Of a DNA stretch of 64,000 nucleotides, positions 45,954 through 57,826 are shown one piece after another. Where the stretch lies: the NCBI GenBank assembly GCA_016758965.1, contig JAEPRB010000110.1, forward strand, positions 1 through 64,000, written 5' to 3'. Position 1 is the stretch's first letter, and each line of letters starts with the position of its first letter. The notes beneath the pieces are model-generated. The model saw nothing but the letters and a program-made list of their open reading frames with translations, was not told the origin of the DNA and ran no database searches. Position numbers and translations under genes: made by a program. This DNA comes from Circinella minor. Its lineage: Eukaryota > Mucoromycota > Mucoromycetes > Mucorales > Lichtheimiaceae.

Positions 45954-47319
45954 ATATGATAGAATACAACGGATGGCAACATATTTTGGGATCTTCTTTC
46001 TTCAATTTATCAACCTGCTAGTAAAGAACAAAAAGAATGTCAAAGCCCAAAACCTATTTTACTCGATACTGGAGAACAAAAAATTGCTTATGATTGGCAA
46101 CCAAAAATTATCGATGTTCAACTACTACGCGTTGGTAATTTATTTATTGCGGGTGTTCCATCAGAATTGACAACCATGTCAGGTCGACGTCTCAGAAAAT
46201 CAATTAAACAAGGATTAATTAAAAATGGACTTGGTAACAATGATACTATTGTTATTCAATCAGGTCCTGCTAACGGATATGCAGTAAGTGTTATATAAGA
46301 GGAGTATAAACTCAAAGTTGTTGTACTTGATTCTTTTTTTTATTTTATTTTAAGAAACATCACTAAAGATTTTGTCGATCTAATTACTAAAATGTTATAA
46401 ACGTGTATTTATTTCTGTTGTTATTAGTCGTATTGTACAACCTATGAAGAATATCAAATGCAACGTTACGAAGGTGCATCGGTAAATATAATTATTACCT
46501 TTTTTTTTCAAGTTTAATTTTAATTTTTAATTAAATGCGACAATGCATGTGTTTTTTTTTTGTGACACTTAAACATCTCATTTAGACACCTTATGGACCT
46601 CATACCTTGGAAGCTTATATGCAAGTATTTGATGAACTTGTCGTCTCCATGGCCAAAGGTGAACCTATTACTGACTCTAAAGAATTACCCGATTATACCA
46701 GTGAAACATTTAATTGGACACCAGGATATGGTCCAGACAGAGCACCTTTACATCGTCATTTTGGTGATGTACTTTGTGATGTAGCTAATAAGACTACCTT
46801 TAATCGAAAGAAAAAAGATATAGTTTCTGTACGATTTGTTGCTGGTAATCCACGAAATAATGTTAAATTAGATGATACTTTTTTGACAGTGGAGCAAAAG
46901 CAACCAGATGGATCATGGAAAGTGGTTCGTACGGATGATGATTATGATACTAAATTTCATTGGTCTTACAAGTTTAAAGCACTCGGTATATCACAAGCTA
47001 CTATTGAATGGACCTTAAGTGATAATGTGGAACGTACGTTTTTTTTTTTTTTTTTTTTTTTTGTTCTTTTTGTTAACATATATAAAAAAAAAAACAAAAA
47101 TAATTCACATATATTTATTTTTTTCAATAGCTGGTATCTACCGGATTGGATACTTTGGTGATCATAAAGTTATCCTAACCAAGTGAGTAACACCTTAAAA
47201 AAAACAGCTTCATGATAAAAAGGATGTACATGTTAACAAAATAATGTTTTTTTTTATATGAATTACGTAGAAAAATTGAATCGCATCAAGGATATTCCAA
47301 AGAATTTACTGTTCAGTAA
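43822..47319 (+). CDS. Neutral ceramidase (N-acylsphingosine amidohydrolase)
   Basis: Twelve exons: 43822-44013, 44180-44423, 44588-44867, 44950-45210, 45332-45542, 45636-45648, 45798-45841, 45963-46283, 46428-46481, 46586-47033, 47131-47182 and 47271-47319, giving 722 aa. It hydrolyses ceramide to sphingosine and fatty acid, in the secretory route or outside the cell. I begin at MLLFKQLLLFLITIVSVYGI, a signal peptide, rather than at an in-frame codon farther upstream. Family blocks: IGTGVADITGPVAEVMMMGY, FVNTDTQSMGD, LSSTHSHSGMGGY (zinc His), INGDNKGYAAYAAE and FAQANEGDVSPNTFG, with nucleophile Ser294 in GDVSP. Later come AAGTTDGPALSGFYQ and IQSGPANGYASYCTTYEEYQ. The sixth exon is only 13 nt (GYAF), and one intron holds a 44-nt T run (45906-45949). 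Splice phases all agree. Confidence 0.96.
45906..45949. repeat. 44-nt poly-T run in ceramidase intron
   Basis: An unbroken run of 44 T occupies most of the intron between the seventh and eighth ceramidase exons. It is the longest homopolymer I counted in the window. It may act as an extreme polypyrimidine tract, and is also a place where sequencing length errors are likely. Confidence 0.85.
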
Positions 47320-48767
47320 ACCCAAGAAATAATATCTTACGTATTTTTTATTAACAACTACGTATTGCTATTCCCACTTATTATAACTACTGTGTACAAC
47401 CTAATTTTTTATGTCATTTTATAAAATATATCCATTATTATTTTATTATTACTATGATTAATATAGTCCTTTTTTTTCCCCCTTTATTATAAGACATTAA
47501 TTGTATAACACGTTCATTAGTAAATATATTTATTTTTATGATCACTGATAGTTGTATAATATATATAAAACACATTTGTTATTCACCATCGTTTCATCTC
47601 TTTCAATCATTTCATTTTTGAAGTTCTAAATGAAAAAAAAAATACCATTAATAATCTTATCACACCAAAACAATTGGTTATTGTAATATAGGTACCTTTA
47701 TAATATTTGTTACTGCACCCATACCAAGTAAATGCTTTCTAATATATCTCCTTGTTTCATAGAGTTTATAAAGTACTAAGAAGAAAACATCATACTCCTT
47801 AATCTTCTGTCATCTTTCAGCAGAAGAGAGAAGAATATCCTCGTTACTGTACTGATATTATGTATTTATAGGTATGGGAGTGCTTTTGGGAGATGATCAT
47901 GTGACTAATTTAATCCTTAGGCATTTTCCTCTGACAATATAAATAAAAACTCTAAAACGATCTCGCATTGGCTGCTTTCTAAATAAACAAATAATCAGTT
48001 ACAATTGATGTTTGTGTTTTTCTTTCTGGTCCATTATTCCGTTCCTCAATGAAAGCGATAAAAGAGAGATCGTCAAAGACAACTGAAATAAGAGAAATAG
48101 ATATTGTATTTACTCACTTACGTATCCTTACGTGTGCATTGCCGGATACTGATATTTCAATCCATTTCCCTATACATCCCAAGACGTTTCCAATACTGAT
48201 CCTAACATTGGAGAAACCATAAGCTATTATTACATTAAACCTGTTCATAATATAAGAGAGAATTCATACTTGGGACATCTTTAGGCTTTTCTTTACTGGA
48301 TTTTAATGCCATGCTTTTTGAAATCTACATTTGCCGAAAAGGTTGTTGGCTGAAATACTTTGCGTAGAATCCAATTGCAATGTTGTTCTTATTTGCTTCA
48401 ATAAACGCGTCCAATTCAGGTTCACTGTTTCGCTGGTAATATATTGCGCAAACAATTAAGAATACATTGGTAAAAAGTAAGGGATTCACAATTGTATTCC
48501 AAAGAGTTCATTGTTTTTTTTTTCTTAAATCCCAAACTTAACCACGTCGTGTTGAGCGGTGGAGAGAAAAGGATAACATTTATCATTAAGAGACCTCCCC
48601 CCCTCCAAAAAAAAGTGTGATATGATACAATATTATTCCTTCTTCAAATCAACGGTATATTTATATATTATTATTTTTGTTGTTGATATTGTTGCTAAAT
48701 ATGTGTTTATGGTGGGGTTTTTTTTTATAGAACTATATACCGTATAATATATAAAACACATTTGTTT
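47320..48767. other. Convergent spacer, 1.4 kb, with decayed coding segments
   Basis: No intact gene. The middle contains minus-strand protein-like segments listed separately at 47979-48520. The rest is AT-rich with no recognised element. Confidence 0.4.
47979..48520 (-). pseudogene. Decayed multi-exon gene remnant, unknown
   Basis: On the minus strand three protein-like segments are separated by plausible intron borders. First, about 48463-48262 reads RNSEPELDAFIEANKNNIAI and GFYAKYFSQQPFRQM, is broken by a TAG, then continues ALKSSKEKPKDVPSMNSLLY. Second, about 48230-48130 reads YGFSNVRISIGNVLGCIGKW and IEISVSGNAHVRIRK ending at a GTAAG-like donor. Third, 48082-47979 follows a TTTCAG acceptor and reads VFDDLSFIAFIEERNNGPER to a stop. 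The borders suggest an old intron-containing gene; the internal stop suggests decay. I recognise no family. A transposon-derived gene is one possibility. Confidence 0.35.
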
Positions 48768-51706
48768 TTAACCATACATCTTGAGATATTGGGAATAATG
48801 ATCCTTTTGTAATTTAACTTGTTCATCTAATGCTACAGCACGAGTTGCAAGTGATAAAAATGTTTGATTTTGTTCTCGCATAATTCGGGTAATATCTAAA
48901 AAATTAAAAAATTAAAATTAGGTGTTTAAATCACTTTGGTTTGAGTTTGAGTTTTTACTTACCTTGTGGTGTTCGAACATTATGTTTTGACCATGATTCG
49001 GTTGTACGTTCAATTTCCTATTTTTAATATATTAAATGTATGTTCTCTTTTATAGATAAATAGAAAAGAAAGAAAACTATTTCATTTTTCTTACCCAAAT
49101 TGTTTTCTTGTATTCTTCAAGACGTTCACCAAGTTGACGTGAAAGGTGAACAAAATAACTGTACATATTTTAATTTGTTAATTAGTTATTACTCTCTATC
49201 AATCATGTAAACCCCCCACCCCCCTCTTTAATATCAATTGAATTTTCAATCTTACTCATCATCACTTCCATAACCAAATAACCATCTTGAAGCACGACCA
49301 GGATCTTTTGATGCTTCAATAATATTACTAGCATCTGCAGCATGTCTTAATTGTTCACCAGCTTGATCAAATAAATGTTCCAAGTTTTGTTTTTGTACTT
49401 TTAAACTACTTGACAGTGCTGCTAAATCCTATATAAAAAAATATATAAAATGGGGTGAGGGGTGAGGTTAAAATATATATTATGTCTTTTTTTTTTTTTT
49501 TTTTTTTTTTAATTACCTGTTCCAAAGCTTCAGTTTGTGCTTTTCCGTTTTGAATGGTATCTACATGTTGACGACCATGCTTGAGTATATATTCACATTT
49601 CTGACCTTGTGATCGAATATATTGAAATAATTCATCGAGTTCTTTTTGTGCTTGCTCTGGTAATTCAGAAAATCTTGTACTAGGTGTAATATTATCGATT
49701 CGAAAGTTTGTAGCAATTACTGTTTGATTTTGCCTGTAACAAAAATAGTAATAATAATAATAATCAAACTCATGTTCTTTTATCTAACAATCAAATAAAA
49801 TAAAAATAACTTACTGACGACCTAAAAGTGCTGGTGTAAGTAATGATGCATGTATTTGTGTTGGAGGTTGTGATGCAATTTTTTCCATATCCTCAAGCAT
49901 CTTTGAAAATGAGAATGCATTTGGTTGTTGTGGTTGCTGTGGTTGTTGAGGTTGTGTTGCTGAAGATGATGAGAATGAAAATGAACTATTACCACCTGTA
50001 GAAGTAGGTGTTGATGAGCTATTATTATTTCCACCACAAGAACCCCCACTACCACCTCCAAATGTGAATACAGAACTATTCGTTGTTGTAGTAGTGGCAC
50101 TCGTTGTCGCAGGTGTACTTGTTGTAGCTGTTGATGTGGATGGTGATGTCGTCGTCGTCGTAGTAGTAGTAGTATCTTTCTTTCCTGGAGTGGCAAACGA
50201 GAATTTAGGTGTGCTTGCAGTAGAAGAAGGTGCTGACGATGTATCACCGGATTTAGCCGCACCAAACGAAAATGTAGGAGTTGCAGGTGACGATGAAGTG
50301 GATGGTGTATTGGCTGCCGTTGTTTTAGGTGAACCAAATCCACTGAAGGTAGGTGTAGCTGGTTTTGATGTTTCTGTGTTTGTTGTAGGTGAGGGAATTG
50401 ATTTTCCAGTATCTTTAGTGTCGTCCTTCTTTACTGAACCAAATCCAAATGAAGGTGTTGTGGATGATGTTGTACCTGGTGTCGTATTGGCTCCTCCTGG
50501 ACTACCAAAACTAAATGCTGATTTTGGTGCAGAAGAAGAACTCGTTGATGTGGTAGGTGGTGTTGTTCCAAAAGGTGATGAAGATCCTCCTCCTGGTGCT
50601 CCTCCTGTGGGTGGAGTGGTACCAAAAGGTGAAGTTGTTGCAGATGGAGTTGTACCAAAAGTAATTCCTGGTGTTGGGGTTGATGTAGTAGAAGAAGGAG
50701 GAGGAGCATTTGTAGTAGACGTGGCTGAATTTCCAAATGTAATTGTTAATTTTTTGGGAGCGGAAGATGTACTTGTGGATGATGAAAATCCTCCCGTGGC
50801 AGCGGTGGTACTGGGTTGTTGAGTCATCGAAGTTGCAGAAGATCCAAATCCACCAAATCCACCGCTAGATGTTGTTGTAGTAGGTTGGTTCGAAGTAGTG
50901 GATGTAGAAGGTGGTTGACCAAATGCTGAAGTGATAGCTGGGGTTGTCATTGCACCTGTACCAGTAGTAGCAGATACATTCGAAGAAGTGTCTGAAGAAG
51001 AACCAAAAACAAAAGATGAAGTAGGTGTACTTATTTCGGATGTTGTTCGTCGCAACATACCTTGATCAGAAGAACTACCTGATACTACTTCCGATCCACC
51101 TCGTCTCAAGCCTCCAATATTCGCTCCTTGATTATTATTATTGTTTTGTCCAAAAGTAATACCTGTTGTTGAAGCTGCATTAGCTCCACCACCAAAACCA
51201 AATGGCGATCCAGAATTTCCAGTTGTTGGTGCTACTGGTGTAGTAGCTGACGTATTTATTCCTGTACTTGGGCCACCACCAAATACGAATGGCTTTGGTG
51301 ATCCAATTGTATTTGTTGTCGCGGTATTAGAAGAAAGATTATTATTTTGTTGTTGTTGTTGTTGTTGATTAGCACCAAAAACAAAAGGTGAATTTGGAGA
51401 TGTTGATTGTGATGCGGGTGATCCTGTGTTATTCCCAAAAGTCATTGGCTGATTTGTAAATCCAGGTGAAGAAGGACTGGAAGGAGTACTACCAGAAGAA
51501 AAATTGAAATCAACGTTGTTGGGACTGAACACGAAGTTTGGAATGTTACTTTCGTTACTTCCTCCTTTTTTGCTTCTCGTAGATTTTTTGCTGTGATTTT
51601 TTTTTTCAATTCCAATTGATAAGTTATCAAAAAAAAAAAGAAAGACAAATATATTGTTTGCTAAAATTTATATTTAATGTTTGTTTCTTTTTTTTTTTTA
51701 CCTCAT
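48768..51706 (-). CDS. NUP49: FG nucleoporin Nup49 (NUP58/45 family)
   Basis: Seven exons: 51706-51702, 51590-49815, 49733-49517, 49428-49256, 49158-49095, 49017-48963 and 48895-48768, giving 805 aa. It forms the central channel of the nuclear pore with Nsp1 and Nup57. Residues of about 30-560 are Ser/Thr-rich with many FG repeats (VFGANQ, VFGGG, FGFGGG, TFGQN, GFGGFGSS, PFGTTPP, SFGFGSV, GFGSPK). The C-terminal coiled-coil part matches the Nup49/NUP58 signature: FRIDNITPSTRFSELPEQAQ, KELDELFQYIRSQGQ, YFVHLSRQLGERLEEYKKTI, WEIERTTESW, TPQDITRIMREQNQTF. The long exon has no ATG at its left border (the frame at 51532 begins with GTG). The only in-phase ATG I find is in a 5-nt exon, ATGAG, spliced to give MSKKSTRSKKGGSNESNIPN. 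That start is likely but not proved. Confidence 0.9.
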
Positions 51707-52280
51707 TTATTTGCAGGTGTTAGCGAAAAGGTCTTTTTGTAAGAAAGGAGTGTTAAAAGAACTGCAGAACCAAAAAAAAAAAAACGCGGTTTTTTTTTGT
51801 TCATAAAAAAACATATAAAAAATATTCTGGTTCCGCTGACTCTGTTGTTGTAAAATCCCATTATAATCACCACCAATGCTAAATTATTATCATGACAGCT
51901 TATTCAATATATAAATTAGTTTTAATTATAAAAGGCTGACAGTTTTTGAGTTGAATAAAGTAACTTTGGATGAATAGAAATCAAAAGAAACAAGGATAGA
52001 CAACGAAAAAAATTAAAATACAAAATGTTTTATTATAAGTTATTATTTCTATCTATTCATTACCCAACTTTTTATATTATAACCATCATCATCTACTAAT
52101 CAACAAGTTCGAAACAATAAATAAATGATATTAACCCACCGTTTTAAACCAAATATTATCAAATAATACACTAACAAAAAAAAAAAAAGAAGGGAAAAAA
52201 AAAGAATACTTTTTAAATAAATCCATTTTATATACATTTTTTATATAAATAAATAAAAAAAAAACCATTAATAACTTATA
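51707..52280. other. Spacer upstream of Nup49
   Basis: About 570 bp between two minus-strand genes. It contains the Nup49 promoter and the 3' end of the WW-domain gene, with A runs at 52180-52191 and near 52255-52264. No gene is seen. Confidence 0.5.
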
Positions 52281-53045
52281 TTAATCACGAAGCCAATCAC
52301 GATTTTTTTTCATCTTCTTTTCAAGTTTGGCCTTTTTGTATTTCTGAAGTTCTTTTTTTGATAAGCGTTGTTTCGAACTCTGACTCACTCCAAGTGAATT
52401 ACGTTGCTCAGTATAACTATCCACATCAAAATAATAATTCATTTGTCGGGTTGCTCGACTCTCCAACGACATTCTCTCAGGATTAAGTCGTTCCAAATCA
52501 CTTGCCGCTTGAAACTTGCCTGTTCGTGTATTAAAATGTGCTTGATATGTATAATCTTCTTGCTGTGGATAATAAGGGTATTGTTGTTGTTGTTGTTGTT
52601 GTTGATAATATGGTAGATTAGCAGAAGAGAAACTTGGATTAGGTCCTGCTACTGTTGGCGATTCTTGTCGTTCCTTGTCTTTTCCTTCTTCTCCTTCTTT
52701 TCCTTCTTTTCCTTCTTTATTATCGTCTAGTTTAAGGAATGGATCTTCCCAAGTCGTTTCATAAGTTACCGTATTCCACCAATAGTAAGCCTGATTGTTT
52801 TCATCCCAAGTAGCTATCCATGCTTGATCTACATTACTTTTTGCTGATGCATCGTCTGTCTTAGAAGACGTCGTGCTCGTAGTTTCTTTTTTTGTCTCAG
52901 TAGAATGATCAACGTCAGATGTTGATGGATCAGTGTACAACTTTTTTGAACTTGACGATTCTTCTTCTTGAAGTACTGACGGTGATTTTTCTTTGATGGG
53001 TTGTTGTGTAGGAGAAGAAGGATTAGAAGATTCTTTAGTGCTCAT
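52281..53045 (-). CDS. WW-domain protein (likely splicing or nuclear-associated)
   Basis: Single exon, 254 aa. The N-terminal 70 residues are Ser/Thr/Lys-rich. One WW domain follows (AWIATWDENNQAYYWWNTVT, YETTWEDP), with both signature Trp and the Pro; WW domains bind Pro-rich ligands. A Glu/Lys repeat (KEGKEGKEGEEGKDKERQ) and a poly-Gln stretch separate it from a C-terminal block (YTYQAHFNTRTGKFQ, RATRQMNYYFDVDSYTEQRN) and a basic tail (KKELQKYKKAKLEKKMKKNR). That C-terminal block occurs, to my recollection, in small fungal WW proteins such as fission yeast C2F3.14c, so the gene belongs to that uncharacterised group. The Lys-rich tail suggests nuclear localisation. Role in splicing is inference. 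Confidence 0.8.
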   Translation of the reverse strand: MSTKESSNPSSPTQQPIKEKSPSVLQEEESSSSKKLYTDPSTSDVDHSTETKKETTSTTSSKTDDASAKSNVDQAWIATWDENNQAYYWWNTVTYETTWEDPFLKLDDNKEGKEGKEGEEGKDKERQESPTVAGPNPSFSSANLPYYQQQQQQQQYPYYPQQEDYTYQAHFNTRTGKFQAASDLERLNPERMSLESRATRQMNYYFDVDSYTEQRNSLGVSQSSKQRLSKKELQKYKKAKLEKKMKKNRDWLRD

Positions 53046-54613
53046 TTCTTTTCTCTAGTTAATATGACCGAAAGAATATTGGTAGGATATAGTGGAAAAA
53101 CTATTATTATTATTTTTTATCTTTTGCATCATACTTTCCTCTTTAATTCGAACTTTTTCGATTCCGACAACGAGGGTTTCTATGGAAACTGAATGATGCT
53201 GAAAGAAGGCCATGCCAATCGACAATCATCTTTTAACCAATAATAAAATGAAAGACTATTACATAATGCTATCTTATTTTAACTTATATAACTTTATTTT
53301 AATTAAGATAACACTGATGTAGACAAAGTATAAATTGATAAAAGCAAAATTTAGCAAAAAAAAAAAAAAAAAAATACGTGCCAATGATGATCATTATTCT
53401 TGTCTCAAGTGTTTAGATTGTCGGTATGGTTGCAAAAAAAATAAAAATAAAAATAATGCTACGTATCATTGGAAGCAAGAACCTTTTTTTTTTGTATTGT
53501 CCTTAAACCTAAGTTTATGCCTTTGATATCATTGATCCAAATCGTACTTACTCCAGGTACCAATATTGTCTCTAAATGACCTATAAAATGAACCTGCTGT
53601 TTAATATCAGCATAGGATTTACAACTGTAAGTAGTATGTATCTGAAAGACGTCTTTATAGTAAACCATTAAACTTACTATTTTATTCTTATCTTGAAAAT
53701 ATTCACTTTATTATATTTTATACGTACACATCAAGAATATTTATACGTATTTTTATATGAACAAGGATTTTATGGGAAATAGCCAAACGTTTAGTTAATT
53801 ATTATCACAGAACAGTGATGCTTGTCAGAGAAACTTCTTGAAGTTTCCTTTTTTTTTTTAGCGCTTTAACCATCAAAGGTTATGGTTACGTAGGCTTAAC
53901 CAAGAAGGTTTACAGGATACGTACGTAGTTTCGAGGTGCTAATGTTACTTGCGCTGATATACAGCAAAAGTAAAAGTACATTCACTAGTATCGTCCCTAG
54001 CGATTATTTTAATTATTGCCCTCAAAACGTTGATACCCAAATTCATAAAAAAAATGAATTTTGTGGTTTTGGTGTGTGGTGGTGTAATCATCATTGGTAC
54101 CTATAAATATAAAAAACAAAAAAAGGAACAGATACGACGTAGAATAACAACTTTTTAATAGTGTGTACACAAAAGCTAGCATACATGTAATTAGAAAAAA
54201 ACATCACAAAAATCCTGTTTACGTATTAGCGTTTTTTTTTATCAGTATTTCACTTAAATGTATTCACCAAGTTAACAATCACCAAGAACTTTCTTAGCTT
54301 AACTTCGTTACCATATGATTGTTCTAAAAAATTAAATGAGATAAATTTGCTTGACATCATTGCCAGTTTCAATCTCATGGTCCGCTCTTAGTTTTTTTAG
54401 TTGTCGCCGAAATTCAATTTCCAACACAGTAATATATCGTCAGTGTAAAATTACCTCATTATACACCGGAACATACAAACATTTAAATAGATGATGTTTG
54501 TTTTTATTTCTGAAATTGTTTTTCTTTTACTTTCTTTCTCTCTCTTAATTTATTTTTTCGAAATATTATATTACAAACTCACTTTTTTTTAAAAAAACAA
54601 CAACATTCCCTCA
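53046..54613. promoter_or_regulatory. Divergent spacer, 1.57 kb, with one coding-like remnant
   Basis: It holds promoters for the WW gene (-) and the acyl-CoA synthetase gene (+). On the minus strand at 53707-53552 a 52-residue stretch (SEYFQDKNKIVSLMVYYKDV, then FQIHTTYSCKSYADIKQQVH) runs to a GTAAGT donor. It looks like one exon of a lost gene. T/C-rich sequence with a TCTCTCTC run (54537-54544) precedes the acyl-CoA synthetase start. Confidence 0.4.
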
Positions 54614-57367
54614 ATGCAGTATATCAATAATTTGTTTTTACCAAGTATTCCAAATCCAACAGTGGATGTTGGTAATCATGTTTATCGTCATAGAGATGCT
54701 CAAGATGGATTAGTAAAATCACCCATATTTCCACGACTCAAAGATAATGAATGTACTATATATCATGTATGGAATGAAGTATCTACTGCCAATGCACATA
54801 AGCCAGGATTTGGTCATCGTGAACTTGTCAAGGTAAATAGAGGAAAAAAAAAATTATATATTTTCTACTCTCTGTGTAGTCATCTGTACATTTTTCAATT
54901 AATCTAGATATTAATATCTTTTAAAAAAAATGACAGATTCATTCACAAGAAAAAAAGAATAAGGATGGAGAAACAAAACGATGGACTATGTATGAACTTG
55001 AAGATTATCGTTGGAAAACGTTTGGGCAAGCCAAAGAAGCAACAGATAATGTTTCGGAATGGCTTTTCGGACATGGTTTAGAACCAGGTGATTGCATGTT
55101 GATTTATGCGAAAACTAGACCAGAATGGATTCAAATGGCGCTAGGTAAGAAGAAATAGGTTACTAAAAAAAGCTCAACCATGATATCATAGTTACTTTAT
55201 TCATTCTATTTATTTATGTTCATGCACTAAATAAGTTACTTTAAACAATAATATTATTTATAGCATGTTGTTCCATGGGCGTGATAATTAGTACAGCCTA
55301 TGATAGTATGCCACCAGAAGCTGTTGCTCATATTATTCAGGAAACACAACCAAAGGCTATCTTCACAGAGGTAATAATAAAAACGAAATATGTTTATCGC
55401 TTAAAACCTAATATATAAGTTAACTTGTGTTTTTATTATGATAATATTTAGGTAGCATTGATGGGGAATTTAAATAAAGCAAAGGACAAGGCGTGTTCGA
55501 AGAAACATGAACCTTCTTTTTTTATTTATTGTGGTAAAGATTTTGAAGCTGCTGAACAATTAAACAAGTTTAAAAGCCAGAATAATAATGTTGACCTTAC
55601 CCATTGGGACGATATTATCAACAAGAACGATAATGAGGGTAAACAAAAGAAAAAGAAGCAGCAACAAACAGTTCCAAAACCAGATGATGTGGCCTTGATC
55701 ATGTACACGTAAGTATATATTCGTGTTTTGCTTTGATCGTTTTCAAACCATTCCATTGATCAGTCGCTGAAAAGTTAATTTTTAAATTTACATAAAATAT
55801 AGGTCAGGTACCACTGGAGCGCCAAAGGTAAAGATTAATTTGTACAGAATTTACTGAAAATATAATAGTTTTTTTCAATGACTTTGGAAAGCATGGTTCT
55901 AATATACCGATGTGATTTTTTTTTTTTGCAATTATCTACTTTAGGGAATTGAATTGACACACGGTAATATAGTTGCTGCTATGGGAGCAGCTGAACACTT
56001 GGTAATGGATCTTCTCAATCACGGTAACCATTGCTATATTGGATTTCTTCCTTTAGCTCACGTGTTGGAATTCATTATTGAATTTATTCTTATATCTACG
56101 GTAATACACTTATTTTTTTTTTTTTTTTGCTCATCAACTCATGACATATATATTATAAATTCATACTTTAACAATCGTGTCATTATAGGGAATTCCAATA
56201 GGCTATGCTACTGCACGTACGTTAATGCCTGGCTCTGTATGTGGTAAAGACGGACAAGGCAAAGGAAAAGGGGATTTAGAAATTCTATCACCCACCATTA
56301 TGGCGGGTGTTCCTGCTATCTGGGAAAGAATTCGAAACAGTGTTTTAGGGGAACTGGAAAAACAACATTGGACCGTCAAAAAAGCATTTGAAGTCGCCAT
56401 AGATGTGAAATGGAAAATGTTATGTTTCTTTGGACAAGAAAATGCATTGACACGCGCATTCGATTATACATTATTTGCACCAGTCCGTGCCAAGTTGGGT
56501 GGAAGACTTATGTATGCTGTGTCAGGAGGTGCACCATTGTCATTGAATACGCACAAATTTGTTACAACAACACTGTGTTATCTTTTGCAAGGTTATGGGT
56601 AAGTAATTGCCAGCAGCTCCTATATTTCATTTTTCCCCTTCTATTTATATTTTTATATATATGAGTGGAAAAGTATATATTTCTTTATAAAATAATAACA
56701 ATGGATCATACTACATTATAGATTGACCGAATGTTGTGGACTTGGTGCAATTACTGTTCCTGCATTAGGTATGATTACGGGGGCTATTGGTCCTCCTTCA
56801 CCTTCTGTTGAATTTAAACTTGTTGACGTACCTGACACTGACTACAAGGCTGAAAATGGAATTGGTGAATTATATATACGAGGTCCATCACGTATGCATG
56901 GTTATTATAAGCGTCCCGATTTAAATAAAGAAGCATTTGATGAAGAAGGATGGTTTAAAACAGGGGATGTAGCACAATTACGATCGGATGGTTCATTTGC
57001 AATTACTGATAGAGCAAAGAATCTCGTCAAGCTATCCCATGGTGAATATATTGCTCTTGAAAGTCTTGAATCCAAATATAGAAATAATCAAAAGATCAAG
57101 CACATCTGTATTCAAGCGAATAGTAACAAGGATTATATCGTCGCATTGGTTGAAGCAGCTGATGGGAATGCGGACAAGGATGCTCTTTTAAAGGATTTGC
57201 AGAATACAGCACGTGAGGCGGATTGTAATCGTGCTGAAATTATTAAAAATATTTTTATTACAAAAGATGTGGATTGGGGAGAGAAATATATGTCGAACAG
57301 TGGAAAATTAAAACGAAAGGATATTGAAAAGGATTATGAGGAAGAAATCAAAAAGATTTACAAGTAA
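54614..57367 (+). CDS. FAA: Long-chain fatty acyl-CoA synthetase
   Basis: Eight exons: 54614-54832, 54937-55144, 55264-55370, 55452-55708, 55803-55827, 55945-56100, 56189-56598 and 56722-57367, giving 675 aa. It activates long-chain fatty acids to acyl-CoA with ATP. The AMP-binding P-loop YTSGTTGAPKGIELTHGN is split over three exons, the middle one only 25 nt. Other blocks: IISTAYDSMPPEAVAHIIQE, YIGFLPLAHVLEF, GVPAIWERI, YAVSGGAPLS, QGYGLTECCG and the FACS signature GWFKTGDVAQLRSDGSFAIT with DRAKNLVKLSHGEYIALESL. The order and length match the Faa1/Faa4-type group and the animal ACSL type. No signal peptide; the N-terminus is moderately hydrophobic. Location could be ER, lipid droplet or peroxisome. 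Confidence 0.95.
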
Positions 57368-57826
57368 ATAAAAACCAATCATATAATTTTTATAATATGT
57401 ATACTATAATTAAATAAAGTTTCCTGCATCATGTATCATATAAAGACAACTCTACCGTTGCCAAATTATTCATAAGTAAAAATTTGGGTATAAAGCAAGT
57501 ACAGTTGATTTATAAAAATGAAAAATTAATACTTCACTTGTATATAAAGAGAAACAGTCATTAGGACAGTAAAATAATATAAAAAATTGTATTATTTGTT
57601 CGTGTATAAAAAAATCGTATGAAGACACATCAACTTGGCGAGCGAAACTACGCCATTACATGCTCCTATTTGTGATTTTACCAGCATTATAAACTTCCTG
57701 CATACATGCATCTCCATTGGCTGTGCGGAGTATTATAGGTGAGCCTTCGAATAGAAAACATGAGTCAGCAATAGACCTTTTTTTTCTTTTGCCGTAACGC
57801 ACCTCTTTCTTTTAACTTGTTAAAAA
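57368..57826. promoter_or_regulatory. Spacer and promoter of the dipeptidase gene
   Basis: About 460 bp between two plus-strand genes, including the acyl-CoA synthetase 3' region and the promoter for the dipeptidase. A short T tract with a C/T-rich leader (57778-57812) sits just before the start. No gene is seen. Confidence 0.5.

Noticed and set aside
50064..50822. A 252-codon plus-strand open frame, Val-rich
   Set aside because: It lies antisense to the Nup49 FG-repeat exon; the Val/Gly bias is the mirror of Ser/Thr/Pro codons, and its introns and start fit nothing.
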